From contig JAMXFF010000002.1 in assembly GCA_025370845.1 (NCBI GenBank), positions 150,342 through 214,341 on the forward strand: a stretch of 64,000 bases of DNA. The letters run 5' to 3'. Positions 41,763-50,370 of the stretch are shown here, piece by piece. Position 1 is the first letter of the stretch; every line of letters begins with the position of its first letter. The notes beneath the pieces are model-generated. The model saw only the letters and a program-made list of their open reading frames with translations. It was not told the origin of the DNA and made no database searches. The DNA comes from Laspinema palackyanum D2a (GTDB lineage Bacteria; Cyanobacteriota; Cyanobacteriia; Cyanobacteriales; Laspinemataceae). The position numbers and the translations under genes are program-made.

Positions 41763-42253
41763 TGGGACTAATGAGCAGACTATTGGGCGGTGGTGGAGAG
41801 AGCAAGTCGAGTGCGATCGCTCAATCCGAAAGCAACATCAACTCTTCCCTAGTTTTCCAGCCCGCTGGCGGATTCTCCCCCAACAATCCAGGCAAGATGG
41901 CAAACTTGCGATCGGCCCCAGTGTTAGAAGGCCCCCGATACTTCACGGCAGACGAAGCCGACAAACTTGAGGAGCTTGCCCGCCAAAAAAAGGCTCAGGT
42001 TAAGCCATCAGAGACAGCACTCCGAGCGTTAGGGCAGGTAGAAAAAGCTGATGCGAAGGTTCAGGCTGCCTATTATCGGGAGTATGCCCCTCGGGTAGCG
42101 AGTGCCGAATTGAAGAAAATTGCAGCAAAACAACAGTTTGCAGTCCACCTCCACGGGCTTCGTGCTCCCTATGCCTCCCTCGGAGCTGGATTGGGAAGGG
42201 CAGAGAACAAGGCAACCGCTGCGGTCGCCGCCATCAAAGCAGGATTAAGGTAG
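41762..42253 (+). CDS. hypothetical protein, 163 aa
   Basis: It begins MGLMSRLLGGGGESKSSAIA; an Ala/Lys-rich helical middle (ALGQVEKADAKVQAAYYREY) and Gly/Ala-rich end follow (YASLGAGLGRAENKATAAVA). It is directly after the small membrane protein and is ended by a strong terminator-like hairpin. No family is recognised. Confidence 0.5.
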   Translation: MGLMSRLLGGGGESKSSAIAQSESNINSSLVFQPAGGFSPNNPGKMANLRSAPVLEGPRYFTADEADKLEELARQKKAQVKPSETALRALGQVEKADAKVQAAYYREYAPRVASAELKKIAAKQQFAVHLHGLRAPYASLGAGLGRAENKATAAVAAIKAGLR

Positions 42254-42260
42254 TTTGGTC

Positions 42261-42282
42261 GCCCGGGTAAATCCCGGGCTTT
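42261..42282 (+). terminator. rho-independent terminator-like hairpin
   Basis: GCCCGGG and CCCGGGC form a perfect 7-bp GC stem around TAAAT, followed by TTT. It ends the small gene cluster after the 163-aa gene. Confidence 0.6.
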
Positions 42283-42286
42283 AGAT

Positions 42287-42553
42287 ATGCTGGCAAGAGG
42301 TTATCAGTTTCTCGGATTGTTTTTATTTGGTCTAGCCCTGGCTGGAATTCCCAGCTTTGCCGTTCAGATATTCCCCGGGTTAGTGGGTTGGGGTTGGGCT
42401 TGTCTCATCATCGCAGTTGTCTTTCTATTACTGGTAAGTGCTTGCGATGATTATTTGATTTCCTACTTAAAGATTGAAAAAGAACAGTTTTGGGCTAGTG
42501 TATTTTCCCTTGCTGCCAGCTTTTTAGTAGGAGGTGTAATCCAGTGGCTATGA
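42287..42553 (+). CDS. small membrane protein with hydrophobic segments, 88 aa
   Basis: Hydrophobic segments cover much of the protein: GYQFLGLFLFGLALAGIPSF, GWGWACLIIAVVFLLLVSA and VFSLAASFLVGGVIQWL. The start overlaps the terminator region of the previous gene. It overlaps the next gene by 10 bp. Such small membrane proteins adjacent to a second one recall holin/antiholin pairs, but this is speculation. Confidence 0.5.
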   Translation: MLARGYQFLGLFLFGLALAGIPSFAVQIFPGLVGWGWACLIIAVVFLLLVSACDDYLISYLKIEKEQFWASVFSLAASFLVGGVIQWL

Positions 42554-43170
42554 TTTTCTTCTCTGGTTTTGACCAGGGCCGACGCAACGCCCAAGTTACC
42601 TCGGTTATTCTGCACTTTTTCTGTATCCTGCTTCTAACCTCTGGGTTTGCCCTTACCTCTATTTCTCCCTCCTTGTTTAAAACCAGCCCTAAAATTCGGT
42701 CTATATGCTTGTTTTACGGCCTTTTTTGTGGGATAGGTTTATTGGTCTGTGGAGTTCAGTTAGAGGTGACTGATAAACTTTTGGAGCGAATCAAAAAAGT
42801 AGAAGACGAAATCGCCCTCTCTCAATTTGCCGCCGAACAATATGCACAGCAACAGTATTATGAGGGGTTGGCGGAAACAGCTAACGCAGAACTTCCACCA
42901 ACTTCCGCCCCGCACTTCCCTGTTACTTCCTCACCTACTTCCGAAGCGCTAACCGTTGGTAGTCAAGGGGTAGCAGATTCTGGGAGTGTTAGTGGAAGTG
43001 GAAGTAAAGCGGCGGAAGTTGGAAGTGCGATCGCCACCCTCACCGCCATTAAAACTGCAATTTCTCAAGAGAAATCCGACACCTGGATTATTGAAGAAAT
43101 CTTAGGAATGAAGGGGCGGAATTTTGAGAAAGGGAAAGAATTATTGAGTCAGTACAGGGAGTTGGCATGA
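42544..43170 (+). CDS. membrane-anchored protein, 208 aa
   Basis: Two N-terminal membrane spans (VTSVILHFFCILLLTSGFAL and ICLFYGLFCGIGLLVCGVQL) are followed by a coiled-coil segment (LERIKKVEDEIALSQFAAEQ). A Ser/Thr/Gly-rich linker comes next, and a C-terminal helical domain includes ILGMKGRNFEKGKELLSQYR. It begins at a GTG (ATG at 42550 possible) and overlaps the next gene by 4 bp. Function is unknown. Confidence 0.5.
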   Translation: MAMIFFSGFDQGRRNAQVTSVILHFFCILLLTSGFALTSISPSLFKTSPKIRSICLFYGLFCGIGLLVCGVQLEVTDKLLERIKKVEDEIALSQFAAEQYAQQQYYEGLAETANAELPPTSAPHFPVTSSPTSEALTVGSQGVADSGSVSGSGSKAAEVGSAIATLTAIKTAISQEKSDTWIIEEILGMKGRNFEKGKELLSQYRELA

Positions 43171-43553
43171 AACATCAAATTAGGCGCATGGAACAGCAAA
43201 TTAGACAAGAGAGCTTAAGGGGGATTCTTAAGGGAATGCCGCAGTATGGATGGCTTCTTGAGAGTCAAGTTAGGACCCACATTTTTAGGGATGATTTGTC
43301 AGGGTATGTAGAAGATTTTTTAAACTCAGCAAGGTCTTCTGCCGATATAAATTTTTTGCAACTCATCCAGTTTAAAAATAGTAGGTATCCCTCCGTTGGG
43401 GATGACCATGCAATGGTCGTAGAGTTCTTAAAGTCTTGCATGAAAATTTACGAGAAAACAATATTTTCTGAAGAGGAACTGGAAGACATCTTTCTGATGA
43501 TTACAGAATACTTGGAATCTGGGGCGGGATACAACGCTTTGCACGAAGGATAA
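43167..43553 (+). CDS. hypothetical protein, 128 aa
   Basis: It starts MKHQIRRMEQQIRQESLRGI, overlapping the previous stop (ATGA). It looks helical with conserved-looking aromatic residues (GMPQYGWLLESQVRTHIFRD). It ends right at the start of the integrase gene. No family is recognised. Confidence 0.5.
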   Translation: MKHQIRRMEQQIRQESLRGILKGMPQYGWLLESQVRTHIFRDDLSGYVEDFLNSARSSADINFLQLIQFKNSRYPSVGDDHAMVVEFLKSCMKIYEKTIFSEEELEDIFLMITEYLESGAGYNALHEG

Positions 43554-44650
43554 ATGGCGCATACCAGACAGCGAAAAGGATTGGTGGGAGTGGAAACGGA
43601 TCGAGGGAATCTTCGACTGAGATTTCCCCCAAGCTTCCCCAAGCGATATCTATATCTGAATTTGCCAGACTCCCCAGAGAACAGAGCGATCGCCCAAAAA
43701 CTGGCAGAAGACAAAAACAGGGAAATCCAGCAAACTCAAATCGAATCCCTAAATTTTTAATCCCCCCAATCCCTACTCCTGAGAATACTCCCCTAGCCCG
43801 AGAGGGGTTGGGGGAAATTTTTTGCCGATACCGCGAGGCGAAGGCTCAAGAGCTTAAGCCATCCAGCCTAAAAAATCTTGATTCAGTAATTCGGAAGATT
43901 CCAGATTTTCCCCGCTCCGATATCTCGCCAGAAGCCGCCAAAGCAATCAGCCAATATTTGCTCCGAAGTTTCTCCCGGGATTCAGCCCGCCGAGCCCTTC
44001 AGCAATTGGGAGCCGCTTGCAATTGGGCGGTGGAACGAGGGGAATTAGAGGCGAATCCCTTTGATGCTCTACAACTCAAGCCTCAGAAGAAACGGCCAAA
44101 GGTCGATCCATTTTCGGAGAAAGAGCGCGATCGCATCATTGCCGAATTTGAGCGAGATCCAATCCACCGGCACTATGCCGGGTTCGTTCGGTTCTTATTT
44201 TTGACGGGTTGCCGGACTTCGGAGGCGGTCGGGCTTCGCTGGGGAGATTGCGATCGCGAATTCATTAAGTTTTGCTCTCCGGTCGTGGAGGGCATCCGCT
44301 TAAATTCCACCAAGACCGGCGAGGTCCGGCGATTCCCGATCAATTCCCAGTTGAGGGAGTTGCTCGAATCAATTAGGCCGGATGGAGTTGAGAGTGATCG
44401 CCCGGTTTTTACCAGTAAATCAGGGGATTTAGTTTCACCCAATAACTTTTTACGGCGGCACTGGAAACCTGTACTGGAAAAAGTGGCGATCGCCTACCGC
44501 CCTCAATATAATACTCGCCACAGCTTTGCTACCTTTTGCCTTACCCAAGGTGAAAGCCCTGCCAGAGTAGCCCAATGGATCGGTGATTCTGTGCCAACCC
44601 TCATGCGCTATTACGCCGGATATATCTCCGGTGAAATCCCCAATTTTTGA
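43554..44650 (+). CDS. tyrosine recombinase (integrase of element 2) in two overlapping frames
   Basis: The first frame (43554-43760) is a 68-residue arm-type DNA-binding domain: KGLVGVETDRGNLRLRFPPS, YLYLNLPDSPENRAIAQKLA. It ends at TAA directly after the slippery heptamer A AAT TTT. The -1 frame is open there and continues to 44650 with the core-binding and catalytic domains: FLTGCRTSEAVGLRWGD (first Arg), YNTRHSFATFCL (second motif), and WIGDSVPTLMRYYAGY with the nucleophilic Tyr. A -1 shift gives a 365-residue protein, close to the 370 residues of the element 1 integrase. The alternative is a frameshift mutation. The usual His before the Tyr is replaced. Confidence 0.8.
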
Positions 44651-44666
44651 GTATCCGATGAGTATC

Positions 44667-44710
44667 TAGCTTATTTCTAGCTTATTTCTAGCTTGTCTCT
44701 AGCTTATCCC
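44667..44710. repeat. four tandem 11-bp repeats (candidate integrase arm sites)
   Basis: TAGCTTATTTC occurs twice, then TAGCTTGTCTC, then TAGCTTATCCC, head to tail and exactly 11 bp apart. The array lies between the integrase stop and the attachment site, where arm-type binding sites of tyrosine integrases are expected. Confidence 0.6.
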
Positions 44711-44740
44711 GAACCCTTTACAGGGCAAGGGATGCAGCCA

Positions 44741-44779
44741 AAAAACAACCCCCCGAGGACTAGAGTCAATCGGGGGGTT
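44741..44779 (-). terminator. rho-independent terminator of tRNA-Phe
   Basis: On the minus strand AACCCCCCGA and TCGGGGGGTT form a 10-bp stem followed by GTTTTTT. It lies downstream of tRNA-Phe. Strictly it is inside the element, so the element supplies the terminator of the restored tRNA gene. Confidence 0.75.
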
Positions 44780-44809
44780 GATTTCGGCTGAAAGCCTTGC
44801 TATGTAAGG

Positions 44810-44883
<74 letters not shown>

Positions 44884-44999
44884 TGGTTTTTTCATGCTTA
44901 ACTAACATAGCAAACATTTCTGGAATTGGCAAGCGTTTTAAAAAAAATTTTTTGAGGCGTAATCATTGTAGCTACATTTGCTGTTACGCCTCAAAGGGA

Positions 45000-45449
45000 T
45001 TAGATAGGGCGAAGACGAGTGACTTTGAGGTTAAACTCTCCTACGCCCCCTTCGCCAAAGGCTCGCACTCGCACGATATAATTCCCTGCCTCGGTGATTC
45101 GGGAAAATAAGAGGGAGTTGGTGGTCCCATCAGGGCCATCATCATTCTCGGCGATCGTCATCCCATTCGGTCCGATCATCGTAACAATGCTGTCAAAACT
45201 ATCGGAGAGGAGGTCGATCACCACTTGATCCCCCGGTTGTAAGGTGACAATATAATCCCGGGCAAATCCACCTTGTCCGGTGGGAATATCTCGTTCAGAT
45301 AAGGTATCTGTGATTTCATTGTTGGATGGCAACCGGATCGGGTTGTACATATTTTGAGCGCCAACGCTGGCGGCACTCATGGCGATCGCCAAGGCGGTGG
45401 CAGGCAGAATCGAGACTAGGCGGAAGTTGACCATAAAAGATTTAACCAT
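45000..45449 (-). CDS. secreted protein with pre-peptidase-C-terminal-like domain
   Basis: About 149 residues from the ATG at 45447-45449; alternatives are 45491 and the second Met. A signal peptide is clear (LVSILPATALAIAMSAASVG, then AQN). The mature part (DYIVTLQPGDQVVIDLLSDS, FDSIVTMIGPNG, NDDGPDGTTNS, GNYIVRVRAFGEGGVGEF) has the beta-sandwich pattern of PPC domains, which are found at the ends of secreted proteases and as standalone exported proteins. Probably periplasmic or extracellular. This is the first chromosomal gene right of tRNA-Phe. Confidence 0.65.
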   Translation of the reverse strand: MVKSFMVNFRLVSILPATALAIAMSAASVGAQNMYNPIRLPSNNEITDTLSERDIPTGQGGFARDYIVTLQPGDQVVIDLLSDSFDSIVTMIGPNGMTIAENDDGPDGTTNSLLFSRITEAGNYIVRVRAFGEGGVGEFNLKVTRLRPI

Positions 45450-45690
45450 GAAGAAACGATAACTCAAGCGACTCCATAAAATTTCTGGCAAACTGAGCAG
45501 AAATCGGGGAAAGGAAAATTTGATTTTTGGGGTCTACCATCGGTGAACACCATGATATAAGTGGCAATCTAGCATAGAATCCGGTGAGGATTGCTGCTGA
45601 GTGGGAGGGAATTCGGAGTGCCCTGGTGTATCTACAGCGTTCCGAGTAGCGATTTCTAACGATCCATGAAAATCAGGAGGATTTTGGCGG

Positions 45691-48369
45691 GTGAAGAACT
45701 ATCAAAAACATCACGGTTGGTTGACGATCGCCGGTTTATGGTTGCTAGGGGCATTCTGCGATCGCTTCTGGTTTGCCCTCGATCGCTCCATACCCTCTTG
45801 GGATCAGGCCGATTATTTAACTGGGGCCTTAAACTATTGGCACGCATTACAAACCCCCCAGTGGTTTTCCGGGGAGTGGTGGCGCAGTTTATGGTTACTC
45901 TCCTCTAAAATCCCCCCGGCCACTTACATCCTGACCGCATTTTTTCACAATTTATTTGGGCTCGGACCCGATCGCGCCACCCTGGTTTACCTCTTCTTTA
46001 GCGCAATTTTACTCCCTTCAGTCTATGGTTTAGGTCGCTTGCTATTTAACCCCAAAATCGGCGTCTGGGCAGCAGCTCTATGTCTGATGTTTCCCGGTTT
46101 ATATCATGCACGGCTGGATTTTCTCCTGGATTTTCCCCTCACTACCCTTGTAACTTTTTCTTTCTATTCTCTAACCCTGTGGAAAATCACCGAACCGTTA
46201 GAGTTAACATCTTTACCTTCCGAAAATCCCCCTCGACATGACATTTCCTTTTTTCGGAAGTCTCCCGCTTCTCAAGCTTGGTTTTGGGCCGTCGTCTTGG
46301 GATTATCCGTCGGATTATCTCTGCTGATCAAACAAACCGCTTTATTCTTTCTCATCACCCCACTTGTCTGGGTGATTGTGAGTACGATTAAAGACCGGCA
46401 TTGGGTCAGATTCCTTCAGTTAATGGTGGCGGTCTTCGTGACGGGGTTAGTGATGTATCCCTGGTATCGCACGAATTGGTTGCTGGTGTTCACAGGGAGT
46501 CAACGTGCGGCAATTCAGGCGGCAGTGGCAGAAGGTGACCCGGCCATTTATACTCTTCCCGCTTGGACATTTTATGGGGAACAACTCCCTCATCATGTAT
46601 CCTGGCCGTTTCTGCTGGTTCCTATCGCTGGATTTCTGTTCTCTTGGTGGCGTTCACGAGGCGATCGCCACTTAACTGAGTTGACAGCCGAGTTGCAAAA
46701 TCCAGTCTGGAAAAGCCATTTTAATTCTCCCTTCAAATGGTTAGCCATTTTTTGGGTCGGGTCTTATATATTACTTTCTTTAATTCTAAATAAAGATTTT
46801 CGCTATGTCTTACCCTATCTGCCTGTTGTTTCTCTGGTGTTAGCTTATGGATTGATGCTGTTTCCCCGTAATTGGGGAAAATGGGTGCGTTGGGGGACTT
46901 GTAGTGCGGCGCTGGTGTTGATTTTGGCCGATGTGTGGCCGGTTTATGACTGGCATCCGGATGTGGCGTCTCATCATGCCTATCGGGGACCGGATTGGCC
47001 GCATCAGGAGGCGATCGCAGAAATTATGGAAACCACTCCCTATTTGCGATCGACTTTAGGGGTGTTACCTTCGACGCCGATGATTAATCAGCATAATTTT
47101 AATTATTACGGGAATTTGCAACAGTTTCAAGTCTATGGCAGACAGGTGGGGACAAGGCGATCGCACGTTGCCCAAGATGCGCGATCGCTGGATTGGTTTT
47201 TGACCAAGACGGGAAATCAGGGTTCGGTCCCGACGGAGGCACAAGGGGCGATCGTGGAATTGGTCGAAACTGGGGGTGAATTTGATTTACAGGCGAGTTG
47301 GCCGTTACCCGATGACAGTACCCTTAATTTGTATCATCATCGCTTGCCTAGGGTCACGGTTGAGGCAGTTGAGGCATCTGTGACTCCAGCAATTCTCACT
47401 CTTGATCGCGTGACGGTTCCGGCGGAATCTCCTCCCGGTGTGCCGGTTCCGGTGACTTATGAATGGACGGGAAATTGGGACTCGTTGCGGGATGGAGTAG
47501 TTGTCTTAACTTGGCAGTTACAGAGTCCGGCAGCATCTCCCTCGTTGCGTGAGTCTTGGTTGCATGATCATGGGATCGGCAAAGGTGAGCTACAATCGGT
47601 GACGGCACCGTTACAGGCGAAGGTGATAGAACGGATGGCGATGTTACCGCCTGCGGATGTGACACCGGGAACTTATACCTTGGCGGCCACTTATTTGAAT
47701 CGAAAAACTGGGGAAACTCAGGAGATTGATGTGCCTAAAGTTGAGATCGCCATCAATCCCGCAGCAACGGCAACTCCAGCACCGGAACTGGATTGGATCA
47801 CCCAGTTGCGATCGCTGTCTGCCTCATTACCCCAAGGACCCGAGGCCTTTGACTTTATTTTTGATGACATGGGACGGGTGAATCAATATGACCCAATTCA
47901 AGATTATCTGATTCAAGCAGAGAAATCCCTGGAATATCGGTTACAACAAGACCCAGATAATGTAGAATTCGCCTACAATTTAGCCTTTAGTCATGTTTTA
48001 CAGCAGGATGTGAAGGGGGCAATTTCGGCATTTGAACGGGTGGTGCAACTGGATTCGGAAAATCCTTATGCTCATGCTTATTTAGGGTTTGTGAATCTCT
48101 ATGGTTGGCATCCGCGACAAGGGGAACCTGCTATTAAACGAGCGCTGGAATTAGGACCGGATGGGGTAGAAGTTCAATTATTGTATGGAATTTCAGCCTT
48201 GATGCAGGGAAATATTTTCGCCACTTGGTCTCGATTGCGCGGTTTTGTTCCGCCTCTGGTGCAATTTGGAGTTTTATTAATGACCTGGATAGTTGTATTT
48301 TTATTGGGAGTAACTTTTGTGATGATTGGGGTTAAGTATCAGAAGGTTTTTAACAACAGTTCTGAATGA
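45691..48369 (+). CDS. GT39-like membrane glycosyltransferase with C-terminal TPRs, 892 aa
   Basis: It starts at a GTG with AGGAGG upstream. An early motif SIPSWDQADYLTGA supplies the acidic residue expected in the first periplasmic loop of ArnT/PMT-type transferases. At least nine membrane spans fill residues about 10-440. A periplasmic beta-rich region (residues about 560-690) follows, then TPR-like repeats (NVEFAYNLAFSHVLQQDVKG, NPYAHAYLGFVNLYGWHP), then a final membrane span. Such enzymes transfer sugars from polyprenyl phosphate donors. The TPR fusion suggests a protein partner. Substrate unknown. Confidence 0.7.
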   Translation: MKNYQKHHGWLTIAGLWLLGAFCDRFWFALDRSIPSWDQADYLTGALNYWHALQTPQWFSGEWWRSLWLLSSKIPPATYILTAFFHNLFGLGPDRATLVYLFFSAILLPSVYGLGRLLFNPKIGVWAAALCLMFPGLYHARLDFLLDFPLTTLVTFSFYSLTLWKITEPLELTSLPSENPPRHDISFFRKSPASQAWFWAVVLGLSVGLSLLIKQTALFFLITPLVWVIVSTIKDRHWVRFLQLMVAVFVTGLVMYPWYRTNWLLVFTGSQRAAIQAAVAEGDPAIYTLPAWTFYGEQLPHHVSWPFLLVPIAGFLFSWWRSRGDRHLTELTAELQNPVWKSHFNSPFKWLAIFWVGSYILLSLILNKDFRYVLPYLPVVSLVLAYGLMLFPRNWGKWVRWGTCSAALVLILADVWPVYDWHPDVASHHAYRGPDWPHQEAIAEIMETTPYLRSTLGVLPSTPMINQHNFNYYGNLQQFQVYGRQVGTRRSHVAQDARSLDWFLTKTGNQGSVPTEAQGAIVELVETGGEFDLQASWPLPDDSTLNLYHHRLPRVTVEAVEASVTPAILTLDRVTVPAESPPGVPVPVTYEWTGNWDSLRDGVVVLTWQLQSPAASPSLRESWLHDHGIGKGELQSVTAPLQAKVIERMAMLPPADVTPGTYTLAATYLNRKTGETQEIDVPKVEIAINPAATATPAPELDWITQLRSLSASLPQGPEAFDFIFDDMGRVNQYDPIQDYLIQAEKSLEYRLQQDPDNVEFAYNLAFSHVLQQDVKGAISAFERVVQLDSENPYAHAYLGFVNLYGWHPRQGEPAIKRALELGPDGVEVQLLYGISALMQGNIFATWSRLRGFVPPLVQFGVLLMTWIVVFLLGVTFVMIGVKYQKVFNNSSE

Positions 48370-48408
48370 TATATATAGCAATTCCCAGAGTTATGAGTTA
48401 CATTTTAA

Positions 48409-48493
48409 AGGAGTGCGTCAGCACGTAAGCCTGTGCGTAAGTACAAACATCTTGCTCGCTTGTCTGTGGAGCGAGCAAGATGTTCGCACTCCT
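48409..48493. repeat. MITE-like long inverted repeat
   Basis: The inner arms AACATCTTGCTCGCT (48446-48460) and its exact complement (48470-48484) make a perfect 15-bp stem. Outer arms AGGAGTGCG (48409-48417) and CGCACTCCT (48485-48493) also pair. The unit lies in the 277-bp gap after the glycosyltransferase gene. It looks like a dispersed palindromic repeat of the kind common in filamentous cyanobacteria. Confidence 0.55.
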
Positions 48494-48646
48494 CTAAATA
48501 CCTGTACCTTATTATTTCAGGAAATGCTATAAAGGACGCCCGTACAGTTTTAGATTTTAGAAACAAGAAACGGGGTTTCACCGCCGAGATGCTTCTGGGT
48601 CAACTGATATCATAATCCACCGTTGACTTTTTTCTTTAAGCTAAAA

Positions 48647-49417
48647 TTAGGATTGGAAGCGGTGAATCCCTTGTTGAAGCTGCTCTTTGCAGGTTAAGGA
48701 AAAATAAGTAAACCAACTGACAATCCCAAATAGCTTAAATCCATTTTCTAATAAACCCCGATCGCGATCATAAAGCAGTCCCCTCTCCACTAAATCGATG
48801 ATGGCCCGCATATCGAGCAAAATTGACAAGGCAAAGCAAACAAAGGCCAACCCCAAAAAAACTAAATACCGGCTGTTCAAGATAATTTTATGAAATTTCA
48901 CCAGGTACAGCGCCACCATGATCACATAAGCTAAATAAACTATTTTTTCCGAAATGCCCAAATAAGTAGAGAAGACTTCCTCGTGCAACTGAAAAGAATC
49001 ATCCACCATCAAGACTGTGGTAATCACCCCAGCGATGAAGAGAAAGCGTTGATGTTTTAGGGAGGGATTCAGGTGTTTGAGATAAAGGGAAGTAAACAGA
49101 CAAATGGCAGCAGTAGCACACCATAATAAAATACCAAATTTGGTGACCATTCCGACATAAAAAGGCAAGTCTGCAACTTTAGATGGGTCGCCCGTTAGAT
49201 GATAAATGGGGACTAGATTTTGCTGTCGGACCAGCAATAAAATTAGGAAAGTTGGGAGATAGACGGCCATCATCAGAGGGAATAATCCCGGGAGGCGATC
49301 GCTTAAGCTATCCCTGGCTCTAGCTTGCCTAAAATTGTCACTCAGGGGTTCATTTGTCTTGATATCTGGTCCGAAATTTCCGGTTAAATCTCCAACATGA
49401 GTCGTCTTTTTATTCAT
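48647..49417 (-). CDS. multi-pass membrane protein, 256 aa
   Basis: The first 45 residues are polar. Six hydrophobic segments follow, for example MMAVYLPTFLILLLV, FGILLWCATAAICLFTSLYL, FLFIAGVITTVLMVDD, and YLVFLGLAFVCFALSILLD. A His/Glu motif (SFQLHEEVFSTYLG) lies between spans 3 and 4. No family is recognised. Transcribed toward the repeat at 48409-48493. Confidence 0.6.
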   Translation of the reverse strand: MNKKTTHVGDLTGNFGPDIKTNEPLSDNFRQARARDSLSDRLPGLFPLMMAVYLPTFLILLLVRQQNLVPIYHLTGDPSKVADLPFYVGMVTKFGILLWCATAAICLFTSLYLKHLNPSLKHQRFLFIAGVITTVLMVDDSFQLHEEVFSTYLGISEKIVYLAYVIMVALYLVKFHKIILNSRYLVFLGLAFVCFALSILLDMRAIIDLVERGLLYDRDRGLLENGFKLFGIVSWFTYFSLTCKEQLQQGIHRFQS

Positions 49418-50370
49418 AGATTACCTGCTTTATTTTATAGATTTTTAAGACCCTCTTTCAACCGATGGGAATAATTTTCACAGCAGATTATAAGCCAGCC
49501 TTTTGCAAGTTATGGACGAGTTTTACCCTAAATTAACCCTATGTTAACCCAACCCAGTCAGATTGTCTACCGCCTTAGAGAGGAGAGGATCAAGTCAGTA
49601 CGATTGGCATCTGGAAAATTCCTAAAACCCAGCCAGAGTCGGTTTAAGAGTGATTGAAGACTAGAAATCCAGCCGATACTCAGCCAATTGATATCACCGA
49701 TCGCCCTCGCCTGTTGAGGAAAATACTCGGGTTTTCCCCGAACTCAAAACAGTGTCCTAACTACATTTTCCTAAACTGTCAACGCACTCTAGTTTGAGTT
49801 TTTATAGACTATTTGAGATGAAAGGGTAGATTTTTGAGGAACTGCTTCAAAAAAATTAAAAAGATTTAAAAAAAGTTTAAAAAACTTTAAATGAGTGCGA
49901 AATCGTATAAAATATTATAAATTTGGCCGAACGACTTTCAGAACATTGATGTGAGGAGTCTGCCAATTGTCTTCTCGATTGTTATTACCGTCTATAAAGA
50001 GTAGGGACTCCAAAATAACATCTATCCGAAGGCTGAATTTCCCCGGTGGATTTGTTAGATTTTAATGCCGTAAACCAGCCTCATCTCGGAGTTCCAATCC
50101 CGTTAAATTTTCAGCCTTAGCCCTTGGGCTGCAATGGTCAAAAGCCGTCATGCCATCAACTACCTGGATTGGGACTGCCCCAAAAAAATTATGGCCGGTT
50201 GCATTCTCAAAATGCTCACCAGCCAGTCAGGTTCTATTGGACGGTTGAGAGGGGGGTTCTCTAGCGATCGCCAGATGATCCCCCCTAGAGGTTAGCCCTC
50301 ACTCTGGGGTGAGAGGGAACAGGACCCAGACCTATTGTCCCGATTCATTCCCTCCTACCAACCGGACCCT
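49418..50370. other. 953-bp gene-free region
   Basis: I see no credible gene. Features visible are an A-rich stretch with repeated TTTAAA steps at about 49855-49895 (GATTTAAAAAAAGTTTAAAA) followed by TATAAAATATTATAAATT, which could form a promoter, and a GC-containing transcribed-looking segment about 49930-50300. A small RNA is possible but unsupported. It is bordered by the 3' end of crhR on the right. Confidence 0.4.
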
